Source of the DNA: an uncultured Acidobacteriota bacterium
GTDB lineage: Bacteria; Acidobacteriota; Blastocatellia; Pyrinomonadales; Pyrinomonadaceae
Direction of reading: 5' to 3'
Length of the DNA: 64,000 bases
NCBI GenBank assembly: GCA_937859595.1
Contig: CALMAH010000014.1
Span: 248,001-312,000, forward strand
The position numbers were made by a program, and so were the translations under genes. Positions 1 through 8,560 of the stretch are shown one piece after another (position 1 is the first letter of the stretch; each line of letters starts with the position of its first letter). A model generated the notes under the pieces. The model did not search any database, was not told the DNA's origin, and was given only the letters and a program-made list of their open reading frames with translations.

Positions 1-1
1 C

Positions 2-1567
2 GGTACGCTGACGGAAAATAAGATGTTCGTCCGGGGGCTGGACGTAGAGGACGAGGCTCGTGCTGTGAGGGCAATGGTGCTGGCAAACGATGCGGACGAA
101 AGCGGCGAGATCGGAGACCCGCTTGAGCTAGCCTTGCTGGAATACGCCGAGAAGGCGGGTATCGACCTGAACGAACTGCGCTCCGAGTCTGAGCGGATAA
201 GCACACTGCCTTTTGACAGTTCGTACAAATTCATGCGGGTCACGGTGTCGGAAGAAGGAAAACAGGTCAGCTATCTGAAAGGTGCACCGGAGGTACTGCT
301 CGAACGGAGTGAGCTTGGCGAGAGTGAAAAAGGCGGGTGGCAGAGGCGGATAGAAGAACACGCAACGGAGGGCTTTCGTGTTCTGGCCGTCGGCGCTCGT
401 AACGGTGAAGGCGACGATGCGATCGAGTTTCTCGGTTTGATCAAACTGTGGGACCCGCCCAGGCCGGAGGTGCCGGACGCGATAAGGGAAGCCCGTGAAG
501 CCGGAATCAGGGTGATAATGGCGACGGGCGATCATCCGGAGACCGCAAAGGCGATCGCCGGAGAGATAGGCATTCCGGTCGGCGGAGTCCTTACCGGCAG
601 CGATGTCGGCTCAATGAGCGACGAGGAGCTTTCGGCGGCTCTTGAAAACACGACGATATTTGCCCGAGTCAACCCGGAACATAAACTGAGGCTGGTCGAG
701 ACGCTGAGATCAAACGGTGAGGTGGTCGCGATGACGGGCGACGGAGTAAACGATGCTCCGGCCCTGAAGCGTTCGGACGTTGGGGTTGCGATGGGACAGC
801 GCGGAAGCGACGTCTCGCGCGAAGTGGCGGACCTTGTCTTGATGGACGACAATTTCGCAACTATCGTAGCGGCGATCGAGGAAGGCCGCAGCATCTACGA
901 CAACATACAGAAATTCATCAGATTTCTGTTCTCCACCAATCTTGCTTTAGTTTTGCTTGTGGTTGGCGGTGCGTTCGGCTCGTTCTGGCTTGGGTTGACG
1001 GATGAGTTCGGCGGACTGCTGCTTCCGCTAACTGCGGTTCAATTGCTTTGGATAAACATCATTGCGGACGGCCCGCCGGCACTTGCGCTCGGGCTTGACC
1101 GGAACCCGGGCGTGATGAGGCAAATGCCGCGCGACCCGGAAGAACCGCTGCTCGACCGGCCGTCGATACGCTTTATTCTTTCAACAGGATTCTTCAAGGC
1201 CCTTATGGGCGGAGTCTTGCTTGTATTTCTTCCGCGGCTGGGTTACAGCCTTTTGGCGACGCGGACGGGAGTCTTTCTCTTTGAATCGATCGTTCAATTG
1301 GTAATGGCATATCCCTCAAGAAAGATCTCAGTGGTGCCAAGGTCAAATATCTTGCTGCATTTTGCTGTCATCCTCGGCACGGCATTGCAGATAGCAACGA
1401 TCTATCTGACCCCGTTGCGGACACTTCTGGGCCTCGAAAGCCTCGATATACGGGCAATGGCTCTGATTTTCGGCGCGATCCTGATAACTTGGGCCGCCGC
1501 GGAAACCTATCTTGCGTTCGACAGAACATATTGGGGCAATCCGCGAAGGCGTGTAAATTCGACCTGA
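2..1567 (+). CDS. P-type cation-transporting ATPase, C-terminal part (5' end outside window)
   Basis: The reading frame is open from base 2 and begins with GTLTENKM, the tail of the DKTGTLT phosphorylation motif, so the N-terminal actuator region and M1-M4 lie upstream of the window. What remains holds the nucleotide-binding domain with KGAPE, the TGDHPETA hinge motif, the MTGDGVNDAPAL Mg2+-binding loop and about six C-terminal membrane helices. Helix M6 reads LLWINIIADGPPAL, keeping the Asn and Asp that coordinate cation in P2-type pumps. This fits a P2A (Ca2+-like) pump at the inner membrane, but the ion cannot be fixed without M4. A CBS-pair protein and a Ca2+/cation antiporter follow closely, which suggests a divalent-cation operon. 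Confidence 0.93.
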   Translation, partial: GTLTENKMFVRGLDVEDEARAVRAMVLANDADESGEIGDPLELALLEYAEKAGIDLNELRSESERISTLPFDSSYKFMRVTVSEEGKQVSYLKGAPEVLLERSELGESEKGGWQRRIEEHATEGFRVLAVGARNGEGDDAIEFLGLIKLWDPPRPEVPDAIREAREAGIRVIMATGDHPETAKAIAGEIGIPVGGVLTGSDVGSMSDEELSAALENTTIFARVNPEHKLRLVETLRSNGEVVAMTGDGVNDAPALKRSDVGVAMGQRGSDVSREVADLVLMDDNFATIVAAIEEGRSIYDNIQKFIRFLFSTNLALVLLVVGGAFGSFWLGLTDEFGGLLLPLTAVQLLWINIIADGPPALALGLDRNPGVMRQMPRDPEEPLLDRPSIRFILSTGFFKALMGGVLLVFLPRLGYSLLATRTGVFLFESIVQLVMAYPSRKISVVPRSNILLHFAVILGTALQIATIYLTPLRTLLGLESLDIRAMALIFGAILITWAAAETYLAFDRTYWGNPRRRVNST

Positions 1568-1586
1568 GACGGTCCGGCAAAAAGTT

Positions 1587-2039
1587 ATGAATGTTGAGCA
1601 GATAATGTCTAAACCGGTGATCAAGATCTCCGAGGACGCGTCCTTGCAAGAGGCAGCGACGTTGATGCTGGAAAACGGGATCGGTTGTCTTCCGGTTGTT
1701 GGCGTCCGCGGTAAGATCGTCGGGGTGGTAACCGAGTCAAGTTTTACGGCGAAGGAAAAGGGCGTCCCTTTTTCGACGTTCAGGGCCCCGCAGCTGTTCG
1801 GCCGATGGCTATCTGAAGCGGGTGTGGAGAAGATCTATGCGGAAGCCCGAACGACCCGCGTCGGCGATGTGATGTCGGCACCGGCAGTCACGGTAGAAGA
1901 ACATGAGTCAATAAACCGAGCAGTTGAGCTTATGCTTGAGCACGACATAAACCGCATTCCGGTGGTAAAGGACGGGGAGCCGGTCGGGGTCGTTGCCCGG
2001 CACGACATGCTCCGGCTTCTTGCCGCCAGTGAACTGTAA
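1587..2039 (+). CDS. CBS-domain pair protein
   Basis: A 150-residue soluble protein made almost entirely of two CBS motifs. The first (about residues 7-55) has MLENGIGCLPVV and the second (about 92-148) has MLEHDINRIPVV. CBS pairs bind adenosyl ligands such as AMP, ATP or SAM and act as regulatory modules. It starts 19 bases after the P-type ATPase stop and ends 27 bases before the antiporter, so a shared transcript is likely and a role sensing energy state for cation transport is a reasonable inference. Its ligand cannot be read from the sequence. Confidence 0.9.
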   Translation: MNVEQIMSKPVIKISEDASLQEAATLMLENGIGCLPVVGVRGKIVGVVTESSFTAKEKGVPFSTFRAPQLFGRWLSEAGVEKIYAEARTTRVGDVMSAPAVTVEEHESINRAVELMLEHDINRIPVVKDGEPVGVVARHDMLRLLAASEL

Positions 2040-2066
2040 CCCCGGTCCGTAACATCAGTCGAAGGA

Positions 2067-2993
2067 ATGAACGATTATTTGCTCTTCGTCTTGGGGGTGA
2101 TAGCCGCGGGTGTGGGCGGTGAGTTCTTTGTACGCGGAGCCGTGGGACTGGCGAAATGGGCGAGAATACCTGCAGGGATCATCGGTGCAACGATAGCGGC
2201 CTTTGCGACCTCCAGCCCGGAATTAGCGATCGCGATCAATGCGTCGCTGGACGGCACCCCGCAGATCGCGCTTGGCGACGCACTCGGGGCAAACATTGTA
2301 AACATTAGTCTTATTCTCGGGATCGCTTTATTGATCTCGGTGATAAAGGTGCCGAGGGACATCGCCCGTAGAGACATTCCCGTGGCCGTGGCGGGACCGC
2401 TGCTGCTCGCTATCTTCGTAATGGATGGTGAGGTCTCGCGTTTCGAGGGAACACTACTTCTCCTCGTGTTTCTCGGGTGGATATACTTCGTTCTTCGACA
2501 CGTAAGAAAAAAGCGAAGTGAAACGACGGTCGAGATTTTGGGCGAGCACCGTCGTTGGCTGACAATCGTATCCGTAGTCGCAGGCTTGGGGTTGCTCGTA
2601 CTTGCAGGGGAACTGGTCGTTTCCGGAGCCAAAGGCATAGCCGCAACATACGGTATGGACGAATTCGTGATCGGCGCGACGGTGGTCGCGATCGGAACGA
2701 CAATGCCAGAGCTTGCGACGGTCATAATATCAAAGATCAAGGGCCACGACGAGGTAGGGATAGGAACCATTCTGGGCAGCAGTATCTTCAACAGCTATTG
2801 GATACTTTCGGTCGCCGCGTTAATCGAGCCGATCGGCCCGCTTCCGCTAAAAGAGCTTGCCGTGGTGCTGGGGTTTGCGGTCATTACCGCCGCGCTGACC
2901 GTGCCCGGAAGATACGGAAAGCTGGGAAGAGGCCGAGGCCTGATACTTGTTCTGCTGTATATCACGTATCTTGTGGCTGTGCTTACGAGCTAG
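2067..2993 (+). CDS. Calcium/sodium antiporter family (CaCA, YrbG-like) protein
   Basis: A 308-residue inner-membrane protein with about ten predicted helices and the two inverted alpha repeats of the CaCA superfamily. The first repeat reads GATIAAFATSSPELAIA and is followed by LGDALGANIVN. The second reads GATVVAIGTTMPELATV and is followed by IGTILGSSIFNS. The paired Pro-Glu residues are the cation-coordinating positions in the family. The protein exchanges a cation, usually Ca2+, for Na+ or H+. Position after the P-type ATPase and CBS genes supports cation homeostasis. Length matches bacterial YrbG-type members. Confidence 0.92.
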   Translation: MNDYLLFVLGVIAAGVGGEFFVRGAVGLAKWARIPAGIIGATIAAFATSSPELAIAINASLDGTPQIALGDALGANIVNISLILGIALLISVIKVPRDIARRDIPVAVAGPLLLAIFVMDGEVSRFEGTLLLLVFLGWIYFVLRHVRKKRSETTVEILGEHRRWLTIVSVVAGLGLLVLAGELVVSGAKGIAATYGMDEFVIGATVVAIGTTMPELATVIISKIKGHDEVGIGTILGSSIFNSYWILSVAALIEPIGPLPLKELAVVLGFAVITAALTVPGRYGKLGRGRGLILVLLYITYLVAVLTS

Positions 2994-3054
2994 GCCCCGA
3001 TTTTTGGAGTATCGAAGTTTGAATTTTGTGGAGGTTTGGATAGTCTATTTGTTT

Positions 3055-3110
3055 ACGCCGAGCCAGTGCGAACAGCTTGTCGCCCTCCTCGGGCGAAGGT
3101 GCTGATAAAT
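3055..3110 (+). promoter_or_regulatory. Structured leader upstream of nhaA, candidate cation riboswitch
   Basis: The 147-base gap before nhaA holds a compact fold. A 6-bp stem pairs 3080-3085 (TCGCCC) with 3091-3096 (GGGCGA) over a 5-base loop, and an outer 4-bp stem pairs CAGC at 3073-3076 with GCTG at 3101-3104. A conserved-looking purine-rich segment (GAAGGTGCTGATAA) lies on the 3' side. Leaders of nhaA genes are known to carry the nhaA-I and nhaA-II RNA motifs, reported as Li+-sensing riboswitches. Assignment here is by position and general shape only, because I cannot score the covariance model. Confidence 0.45.
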
Positions 3111-3140
3111 GAGAGAATGCGTACTTTCTGATACGAGTAT

Positions 3141-4403
3141 ATGAATCCGATCGTAAAAAGAATTGAGCCCCAGAGACTAACGAAGGCGTTCAAGGCCTTT
3201 TTTGACAGTGAGAAGTCAGGAGCGATCATCCTGGTCGTCTGTACGGTTATTTCGCTAACGATCGCCAATATCGTTGGCGAAGCATATCCGAATTTCTATC
3301 TCAAGACGTACCTGGGCGCCGGGCCGCTCAATCTGAGTATAGAACACTGGGTGAACGATGCCCTGATGGTCATCTTTTTCTTGCTGATCGGCCTTGAACT
3401 GGAACGGGAACTATATGCCGGCGAACTATCGAACGTGCGCAACGCTCTGCTTCCGATCTTTGCTGCGATCGGCGGCCTGGCGGTGCCCGCGGGCATTCAT
3501 TTTGCCTTTAACGCAGGAACGCCGACCCAGGCAGGTATCGGCATTCCGATGGCCACGGACATTGCGTTCGCGATCGGCGTGCTGGCCCTGCTAGGAAGCA
3601 AGGTGCCGGCGTCGCTAAAGGTGTTTCTGGTGGCACTTGCGGTGATGGACGACCTTGGGGCGATCATAATCATCGCGGTATTCTATACAGCTGAACTTCG
3701 GTTGGACGCGCTCGCGATCGCGCTCGGAACGTTCGCATTTCTCGTTGTGCTGAACCGGCTGCGGATAATGTCGCTACTTCCCTACGTCATCGGCGGGCTT
3801 GTGATGTGGTATTTTATGCTCCAATCCGGCGTTCACGCGACGATCGCAGGTGTCCTTTTGGCTTTCGCCATTCCATTTACGCATCGTCGCGACGACGAGA
3901 AGTCACCCTCGTACAGGCTGGAGCATTGGCTTCACAAACCTGTCGCATTTTTTGTGCTGCCAATATTTGCGCTTGCAAATACCGGGATCGTGGTCGGCGG
4001 CGACTGGGCATCTGATCTCACGTCGTCGAACAGCCTAGGAATTATTCTGGGCCTTTTTGTCGGCAAGCCGATCGGAATTACCGTGCTGGCGTTCATCGCC
4101 GTGATGATCGGTATCTGCAGGCTTCCGCTCGATCTGAAATGGAAGCACGTGTTCGGGGCCGGCATGTTGGGCGGGATCGGATTTACAATGTCGATCTTTA
4201 TTACAAACCTGGCATTCGTCGGCGGAGAGCCCGCCTTTGTGGCGAATACGGTGAATGCGTCGAAAATGGCTATTTTGGTTGCCTCGCTCAGCGCCGGTAT
4301 CGGTGGATATCTTTGGCTCTCGATACTGAGCAAGCGAGCGGCCGCGGGAACCGACGAAGACCTGATAAACTACGCCGAAGATGACGAAGAAGCCGTTGCG
4401 TGA
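3141..4403 (+). CDS. nhaA: Na+/H+ antiporter NhaA
   Basis: A 420-residue polytopic inner-membrane protein that swaps internal Na+ or Li+ for external H+ and so controls pH and salt. Family hallmarks are FFLLIGLELERELYAGEL, the MATDIAFAIGVLALLG helix, the adjacent aspartates in LAVMDDLGAI that bind Na+, and the GMLGGIGFTMSIFI helix near the end. The length is normal for NhaA, with a short acidic C-terminal tail. The ATG lacks a strong Shine-Dalgarno sequence, which fits control by the structured leader upstream. The next gene starts 9 bases after the stop. Confidence 0.96.
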   Translation: MNPIVKRIEPQRLTKAFKAFFDSEKSGAIILVVCTVISLTIANIVGEAYPNFYLKTYLGAGPLNLSIEHWVNDALMVIFFLLIGLELERELYAGELSNVRNALLPIFAAIGGLAVPAGIHFAFNAGTPTQAGIGIPMATDIAFAIGVLALLGSKVPASLKVFLVALAVMDDLGAIIIIAVFYTAELRLDALAIALGTFAFLVVLNRLRIMSLLPYVIGGLVMWYFMLQSGVHATIAGVLLAFAIPFTHRRDDEKSPSYRLEHWLHKPVAFFVLPIFALANTGIVVGGDWASDLTSSNSLGIILGLFVGKPIGITVLAFIAVMIGICRLPLDLKWKHVFGAGMLGGIGFTMSIFITNLAFVGGEPAFVANTVNASKMAILVASLSAGIGGYLWLSILSKRAAAGTDEDLINYAEDDEEAVA

Positions 4404-4412
4404 CAGACGGAT

Positions 4413-4871
4413 ATGAACCAAGGTTTCATCAGCGTGCCGTTCAAGACGGAGACCGCCCACGGATTTACCTCGGTGAACGGTGTAGCCAAATTCTCTGCGG
4501 CAGGGATCGTATTCGAGTTTGAATCGAAGTTCCTGGGCCTGCTGGGTGGCGGGGTTAAGGAAGCCCGACTGCCGATCGGTGAGATCCTCGATATAAAATT
4601 CAGGAAGCGATTTTTCAAACGCTCGGGAAAAATAGAGATCAGGACACGTACATATGCGACGCTTGCGACGTTGCCCAACGAAGACGGGAAAGTGACGCTA
4701 AAGCTCGGCCGCTACGATCTCGAGCGCGGTGAGGAAGCGGTAAGGCAGATCGAAAGAACGATAGAAGCACTTGCCCGGGACCTACCGCCGCCGCAAACCC
4801 CGGTCAGCCAACTATTCCTCGACGACACCGAAGACGAGACCCGCGAATTGAAAAAAGAAGCCGACAAATGA
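4413..4871 (+). CDS. Hypothetical protein, 152 aa
   Basis: I do not recognise a family. The product is soluble, with no signal peptide and no membrane segment. The first 120 residues alternate beta-prone stretches and look like a small beta-rich fold, perhaps PH- or GRAM-like: a hydrophobic-charged region (FRKRFFKRSGKIEIRTR) is followed by a helix (EEAVRQIERTIEAL). The last 30 residues are acidic and disordered. It starts 9 bases after nhaA, so it is probably cotranscribed, but no role in ion transport can be deduced. Confidence 0.75.
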   Translation: MNQGFISVPFKTETAHGFTSVNGVAKFSAAGIVFEFESKFLGLLGGGVKEARLPIGEILDIKFRKRFFKRSGKIEIRTRTYATLATLPNEDGKVTLKLGRYDLERGEEAVRQIERTIEALARDLPPPQTPVSQLFLDDTEDETRELKKEADK

Positions 4872-5013
4872 TCTGCGCATGCGGGCTATAAGACGACGAG
4901 CCGTAACAGACATTTTTTGATATCGATAGGCCCGCAGATTGGCCGGTACTGGCTTTCGATGCTATATTGTTGTTCTCAATCGACAGATCTATTTCCATAT
5001 TGGGGAGGGCTCT

Positions 5014-5286
5014 ATGCCAAAATATGTGATCGAACGTGAGATTCCCGGCGCGGGTTCGATGTCCGCAGAAGAACTCCACGGTGCGTCCGCTAAGTCCTGC
5101 GATGTCTTGAACAAACTCGGAGCAGAGATCCAATGGGTCCATAGTTATGTTACGGACGACAAGATCTATTGCGTCTACACCGCCCCGAACGCGGAGCTGA
5201 TCGAAGAGCACGCGCGGGAAAGCGGCTTTCCGGCAAACAATATTTCTGAGGTCAAGGCCCTAATAGACCCGACCCGAGCCTCATAG
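5014..5286 (+). CDS. DUF4242 small protein (SCO4226-like nickel-binding family)
   Basis: A 90-residue protein matching DUF4242, with MPKYVIEREIPGAG at the start and IQWVHSYVTDDKIYCVY in the centre. A member of this family from Streptomyces (SCO4226) is a ferredoxin-like nickel-binding protein, but most members have no known role. I chose the ATG at 5014 because GGGGAGGG lies 6 bases upstream; an in-frame extension from 4939 is not family-like. The gene stands alone, with about 140 bases before it and 370 after. Confidence 0.85.
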   Translation: MPKYVIEREIPGAGSMSAEELHGASAKSCDVLNKLGAEIQWVHSYVTDDKIYCVYTAPNAELIEEHARESGFPANNISEVKALIDPTRAS

Positions 5287-5657
5287 GTCGCAAGAGCGCC
5301 ATCAAGTGTCTTGCTTAACAACTTAAGCCGACCGTCCGGTGATATTTCCCGGAAGGCCTCATTCTGCCTTCCTGATCCCAAAACACTTAATTCCGAACCC
5401 ACGGAATCGCTTTCAGATCGACGACGATCAATTTCGGAGATCTCGATGAATCACGACCGCGCCTGAAGGGAAAAAGTGTTCACGTTTTCCGCCTTTTCGT
5501 TTCGATCTGATTGCGATGTTTGCGACTTGGCGTGGAAGGAAATGTCGATATCACGCAGCGGCACCAAACCCGCAAAGAAAAAACAAGTAAACGCTCAAGT
5601 CGGAATCCGAGATCAGTCAGAGACCGAAGACATTATCGGATGAGGGAGATAAAGTCT
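5287..5657. other. Intergenic region with one small hairpin
   Basis: No convincing gene is seen in these 371 bases. One 7-bp perfect hairpin (GGAAGGC at 5351-5357 with GCCTTCC at 5366-5372) lies 64 bases after the DUF4242 stop but has no T-run, so it is not a convincing intrinsic terminator. An in-frame upstream extension of the next gene exists from 5511, but its residues are basic and unlike a leader peptide. Confidence 0.4.
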
Positions 5658-6167
5658 ATGAAAGAACTCTTTTCTGCCAGGGCGTTGATGTGTACGAGTT
5701 TACTTCTCTTTGCCGTCCACGCTACCGGTTTGACGGGAAACGGACAGTCGCAGGCCATCAATTTTGACCTGAAAGACCAGAACGACAGACAGGTATCAGT
5801 AAAGTTCCCGAGTGACAGGGTAGCGATCCTGATCTTTGGGGACCGGAAGGGCTCGGAGCAGATCGACGGGTGGTCCGGACCGATATACAAGCGATACGGG
5901 AACAACATCTACCTTTTCGGTATCGCCTCTCTAACAGGCGTGCCCGGGGCCGCCCGCCCACTGGTCCGCCGGCTCATAAGGCGGCAAACGAACTTTCCGG
6001 TACTCCTGGACTGGGGCGGAAAGGTCTCGAAGGCCTATTCATACGAAGCCGGCAAGGCGACGGTCGTTATGGTGGGCAAGGACGGTCGAATACTAAGCCG
6101 TCGCACGGGAAAGGCCACAGTAGCCGAGATCAATAAACTATTCCGAGAAATCGATGCGAATCAGTAA
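5658..6167 (+). CDS. Secreted thioredoxin-fold (redoxin-like) protein without active-site cysteines
   Basis: A 169-residue protein with an N-terminal signal peptide (MKELFSARALMCTSLLLFAV then a cleavage region near GQSQA). The mature part resembles a redoxin or TlpA-like fold: FDLKDQNDRQVSVKFPSDRVAILIFGDRKG, then FPVLLDWGGKVSKAY, then VMVGKDGRILSRRTG. The position where peroxiredoxins and TlpA carry the CxxC or peroxidatic cysteine reads GDRKGSEQ, so no catalytic cysteine is visible and enzymatic redox activity is doubtful. The start at 5658 is preferred because of GAGGGA upstream and the signal peptide. Confidence 0.75.
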   Translation: MKELFSARALMCTSLLLFAVHATGLTGNGQSQAINFDLKDQNDRQVSVKFPSDRVAILIFGDRKGSEQIDGWSGPIYKRYGNNIYLFGIASLTGVPGAARPLVRRLIRRQTNFPVLLDWGGKVSKAYSYEAGKATVVMVGKDGRILSRRTGKATVAEINKLFREIDANQ

Positions 6168-6224
6168 CGTCGGCCGTAAATAGGTGAGAAATTTATACCC
6201 CTCTTACCCGATGGTCTTTGCTCG

Positions 6225-8417
6225 CTAGTTTTGTAAAGACACGCGGGGGTCTTGAACCGGCCTGATCTCATACTCCTTCGGCGGATCAGCGCCCAGCAAA
6301 TGGCGAACGAAATAGTCCCATCGCCGTCTCATCATGTAAAAATTGTCTGCCCCATAGCCATGGCGGGCGTTCGGGAAGATCAACAGGTCGAAGTCCTTGT
6401 TGGCCTTGATAAGTGCATCCACCACAAGGTAGGTGTTGTAGGGCGGAACATTGTCGTCCATCCCCCCATGGGCGAGCAATAACCTCCCTCTTAGGTTTTT
6501 TGCATAGATCTGGTTGGCCTGCTTCTCATAGTTGTCGCCCTTCAGAAGCCCGATGTAGCGCTCTCCCCAATCGTCCTCATAATTGCGATTGTCATGGTTG
6601 CCGGACTGGGCAACACCGACCTTGTAAAAATCCGGATATCTAAAGAGTGCTGCCGCCGTAGCGAACCCGCCGCCCGAATGGCCCCAAATTCCGACGCGAT
6701 CCAGGTCAAGATAGGGATAACGTTTTGCCAACTCGCGAATCCCCGCTATCTGGTCTTCCAGGGTATTGTCTGCCATATCGCCATAGCAGGAATCATGGAA
6801 CGACTTTGACCTTCCCGGATTACACGTACCGTCAATCACAACAACGATAAATCCCAACTCCGCAAGCGCCTGATGATCGCTCCTCGCGGCCGAAAAGGCT
6901 CTGCTCCCGACACCTCCCGCCTGCGGCCCGGGATAAATGTAATTGACCACGGGATATTTTCGTTTTTCGTCGAGGACGGACGGAGTGAACATGAGCCCGT
7001 AAAGATCCCATCGACCATCGCGGGACTTTACGGTCACGGGTGTAGGCGGCTTCCAGCCGGTGGCGGCGAGACGTGAGATATCACCACGTTCGAGCGTTTC
7101 GATAAGGTTCCCTTCCATATCGCGTACGGCAAGAATGGGAGGGACATCGGGCTTTGAGTAGCTGTCAACGAAATATCGACCGTTTGGAGCAAGAAATAGC
7201 TGATGATGTCCATCTTCGGGGGTCAAAAGCCTGAGACCGGAACCATCAAAGTTCACTCGGTAAAAATGAGAAAAATAGGGGACGCGGCCTTTTTCACGGC
7301 CGTTCGCTTCGAAAAATATCACACGGTTCTCGACGTCAACCCTTGCCACCCGCGTCACCACGAAGTCGCCCCTGGTGATCTGCACCTTCGGGCGTCCGGT
7401 CGTGAGGTCGTAAAGGTAAAGATGGCCCCAATCGTCGCGTTGCGAATACCAGATCGCCTCGTTTGTCAGGGGCAGGTATTTCCAGTTTATCTCGCCCCGT
7501 CCAGATTCGTACTGGGTTTCCACCACTTCCTCGAACACCTCCCGTACTTCTCCCGTCTGGGCGTCAGCGACCCGGAATTTCGCCTCCTTGTGGTCACGGG
7601 AGCTAGAAACGAAAGCGAGCTTGCGGCCGTCCGGGCTCCATTCATTGTCATCAAACGCTCCGGTGCAGGAGATATCGTCGCAAAGTGTGCCGCGACGCGG
7701 ATCGGGAGGGACCTTGATTTCGGTCAAGCGTCCGTTCTCAACATCTATTATCACGCGGCGGATCATGATGACCCTCTCATCCTGAGGTAGCGGATATTTC
7801 CAAGCCTCAAGCCGCGGCGCACCGACATTGGTTGTAACGAGATACATGTCACTTACGTGCCGCTGGTCCTGCTGATAAGTCGCGATCTTTTTCGAATCTG
7901 GGGACCAAAGGACTATAGGCCGATCGCTCTTTCGCCAGCCGGCATTGTCCGTCGCGTAACCAAAGTTTTCAATGCCGTCTTTGGTGAGCTGCGTCTCTTT
8001 TCCGGTTTCCACGTCCTTTAGCCAGAGGTTCCAGTCACGGATGAAGACGGAAAGCTTTCCATCGGGTGAGACAACCTCACGGCCGCTGCCCCGGCGTCCG
8101 AACTGGGGCGGGGGCGGGCCGAGGCCAAGTTCTTTCAGCGACCCTGCCGTACTGCGTGTCCGAGTGGCCGGGTCGAAAAGGACGAATTCGCGTCCGTCGG
8201 CCGTCAGGGCTTGGTACCATAGACGCCCGTCAGGAAGAAAGATGGGCCGGAGCCCTACACGATCGATCAGCGACGCGGTACGAAAGCCCAACATCCTCTC
8301 GGCCCTGACGTAATCCTCGGCGGTAACGTTTTGGGCTCCGCTATTGGACACGAACGGGACCAGGAGGAATAACAATGAAACACTGAGCGTCGCGAAACGA
8401 GAGGTACTTGTCTTCAT
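6225..8417 (-). CDS. Secreted S9 family peptidase (dipeptidyl peptidase IV type)
   Basis: A 730-residue exported serine peptidase. After a signal peptide (MKTSTSRFATLSVSLLFLLV) comes a beta-propeller of about 450 residues (repeats such as WSPDSKKIATYQ and WSPDGRKLAFVSS), as in DPP IV, then an alpha/beta hydrolase domain. The triad is visible: the serine in GHSGGG, the aspartate in HGGMDDNVPP and the histidine in ARHGYGA. Such enzymes clip dipeptides, often after proline, in the periplasm. The ATG at 8417 was chosen because it begins the signal peptide. It is transcribed away from the E2 gene and converges on the thioredoxin-like gene. Confidence 0.93.
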   Translation of the reverse strand: MKTSTSRFATLSVSLLFLLVPFVSNSGAQNVTAEDYVRAERMLGFRTASLIDRVGLRPIFLPDGRLWYQALTADGREFVLFDPATRTRSTAGSLKELGLGPPPPQFGRRGSGREVVSPDGKLSVFIRDWNLWLKDVETGKETQLTKDGIENFGYATDNAGWRKSDRPIVLWSPDSKKIATYQQDQRHVSDMYLVTTNVGAPRLEAWKYPLPQDERVIMIRRVIIDVENGRLTEIKVPPDPRRGTLCDDISCTGAFDDNEWSPDGRKLAFVSSSRDHKEAKFRVADAQTGEVREVFEEVVETQYESGRGEINWKYLPLTNEAIWYSQRDDWGHLYLYDLTTGRPKVQITRGDFVVTRVARVDVENRVIFFEANGREKGRVPYFSHFYRVNFDGSGLRLLTPEDGHHQLFLAPNGRYFVDSYSKPDVPPILAVRDMEGNLIETLERGDISRLAATGWKPPTPVTVKSRDGRWDLYGLMFTPSVLDEKRKYPVVNYIYPGPQAGGVGSRAFSAARSDHQALAELGFIVVVIDGTCNPGRSKSFHDSCYGDMADNTLEDQIAGIRELAKRYPYLDLDRVGIWGHSGGGFATAAALFRYPDFYKVGVAQSGNHDNRNYEDDWGERYIGLLKGDNYEKQANQIYAKNLRGRLLLAHGGMDDNVPPYNTYLVVDALIKANKDFDLLIFPNARHGYGADNFYMMRRRWDYFVRHLLGADPPKEYEIRPVQDPRVSLQN

Positions 8418-8560
8418 AATATGATTTCTGCGTATTCTAAACGCATCGCATCGCAAAACCAACCCCGAAACGGTATCGCTTTTTTTTGCAGCCTGATTTT
8501 AGTATCCTGAATGTTTGAAGTTGTTTTTTTTTCACCCGACGAAGTTAGAACGGAGTAACT

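Noticed and set aside
5511-5657. An N-terminal extension of the thioredoxin-like protein from 5511
   Set aside because: The 49 extra residues are highly basic and precede a good signal peptide with its own Shine-Dalgarno sequence at 5658.
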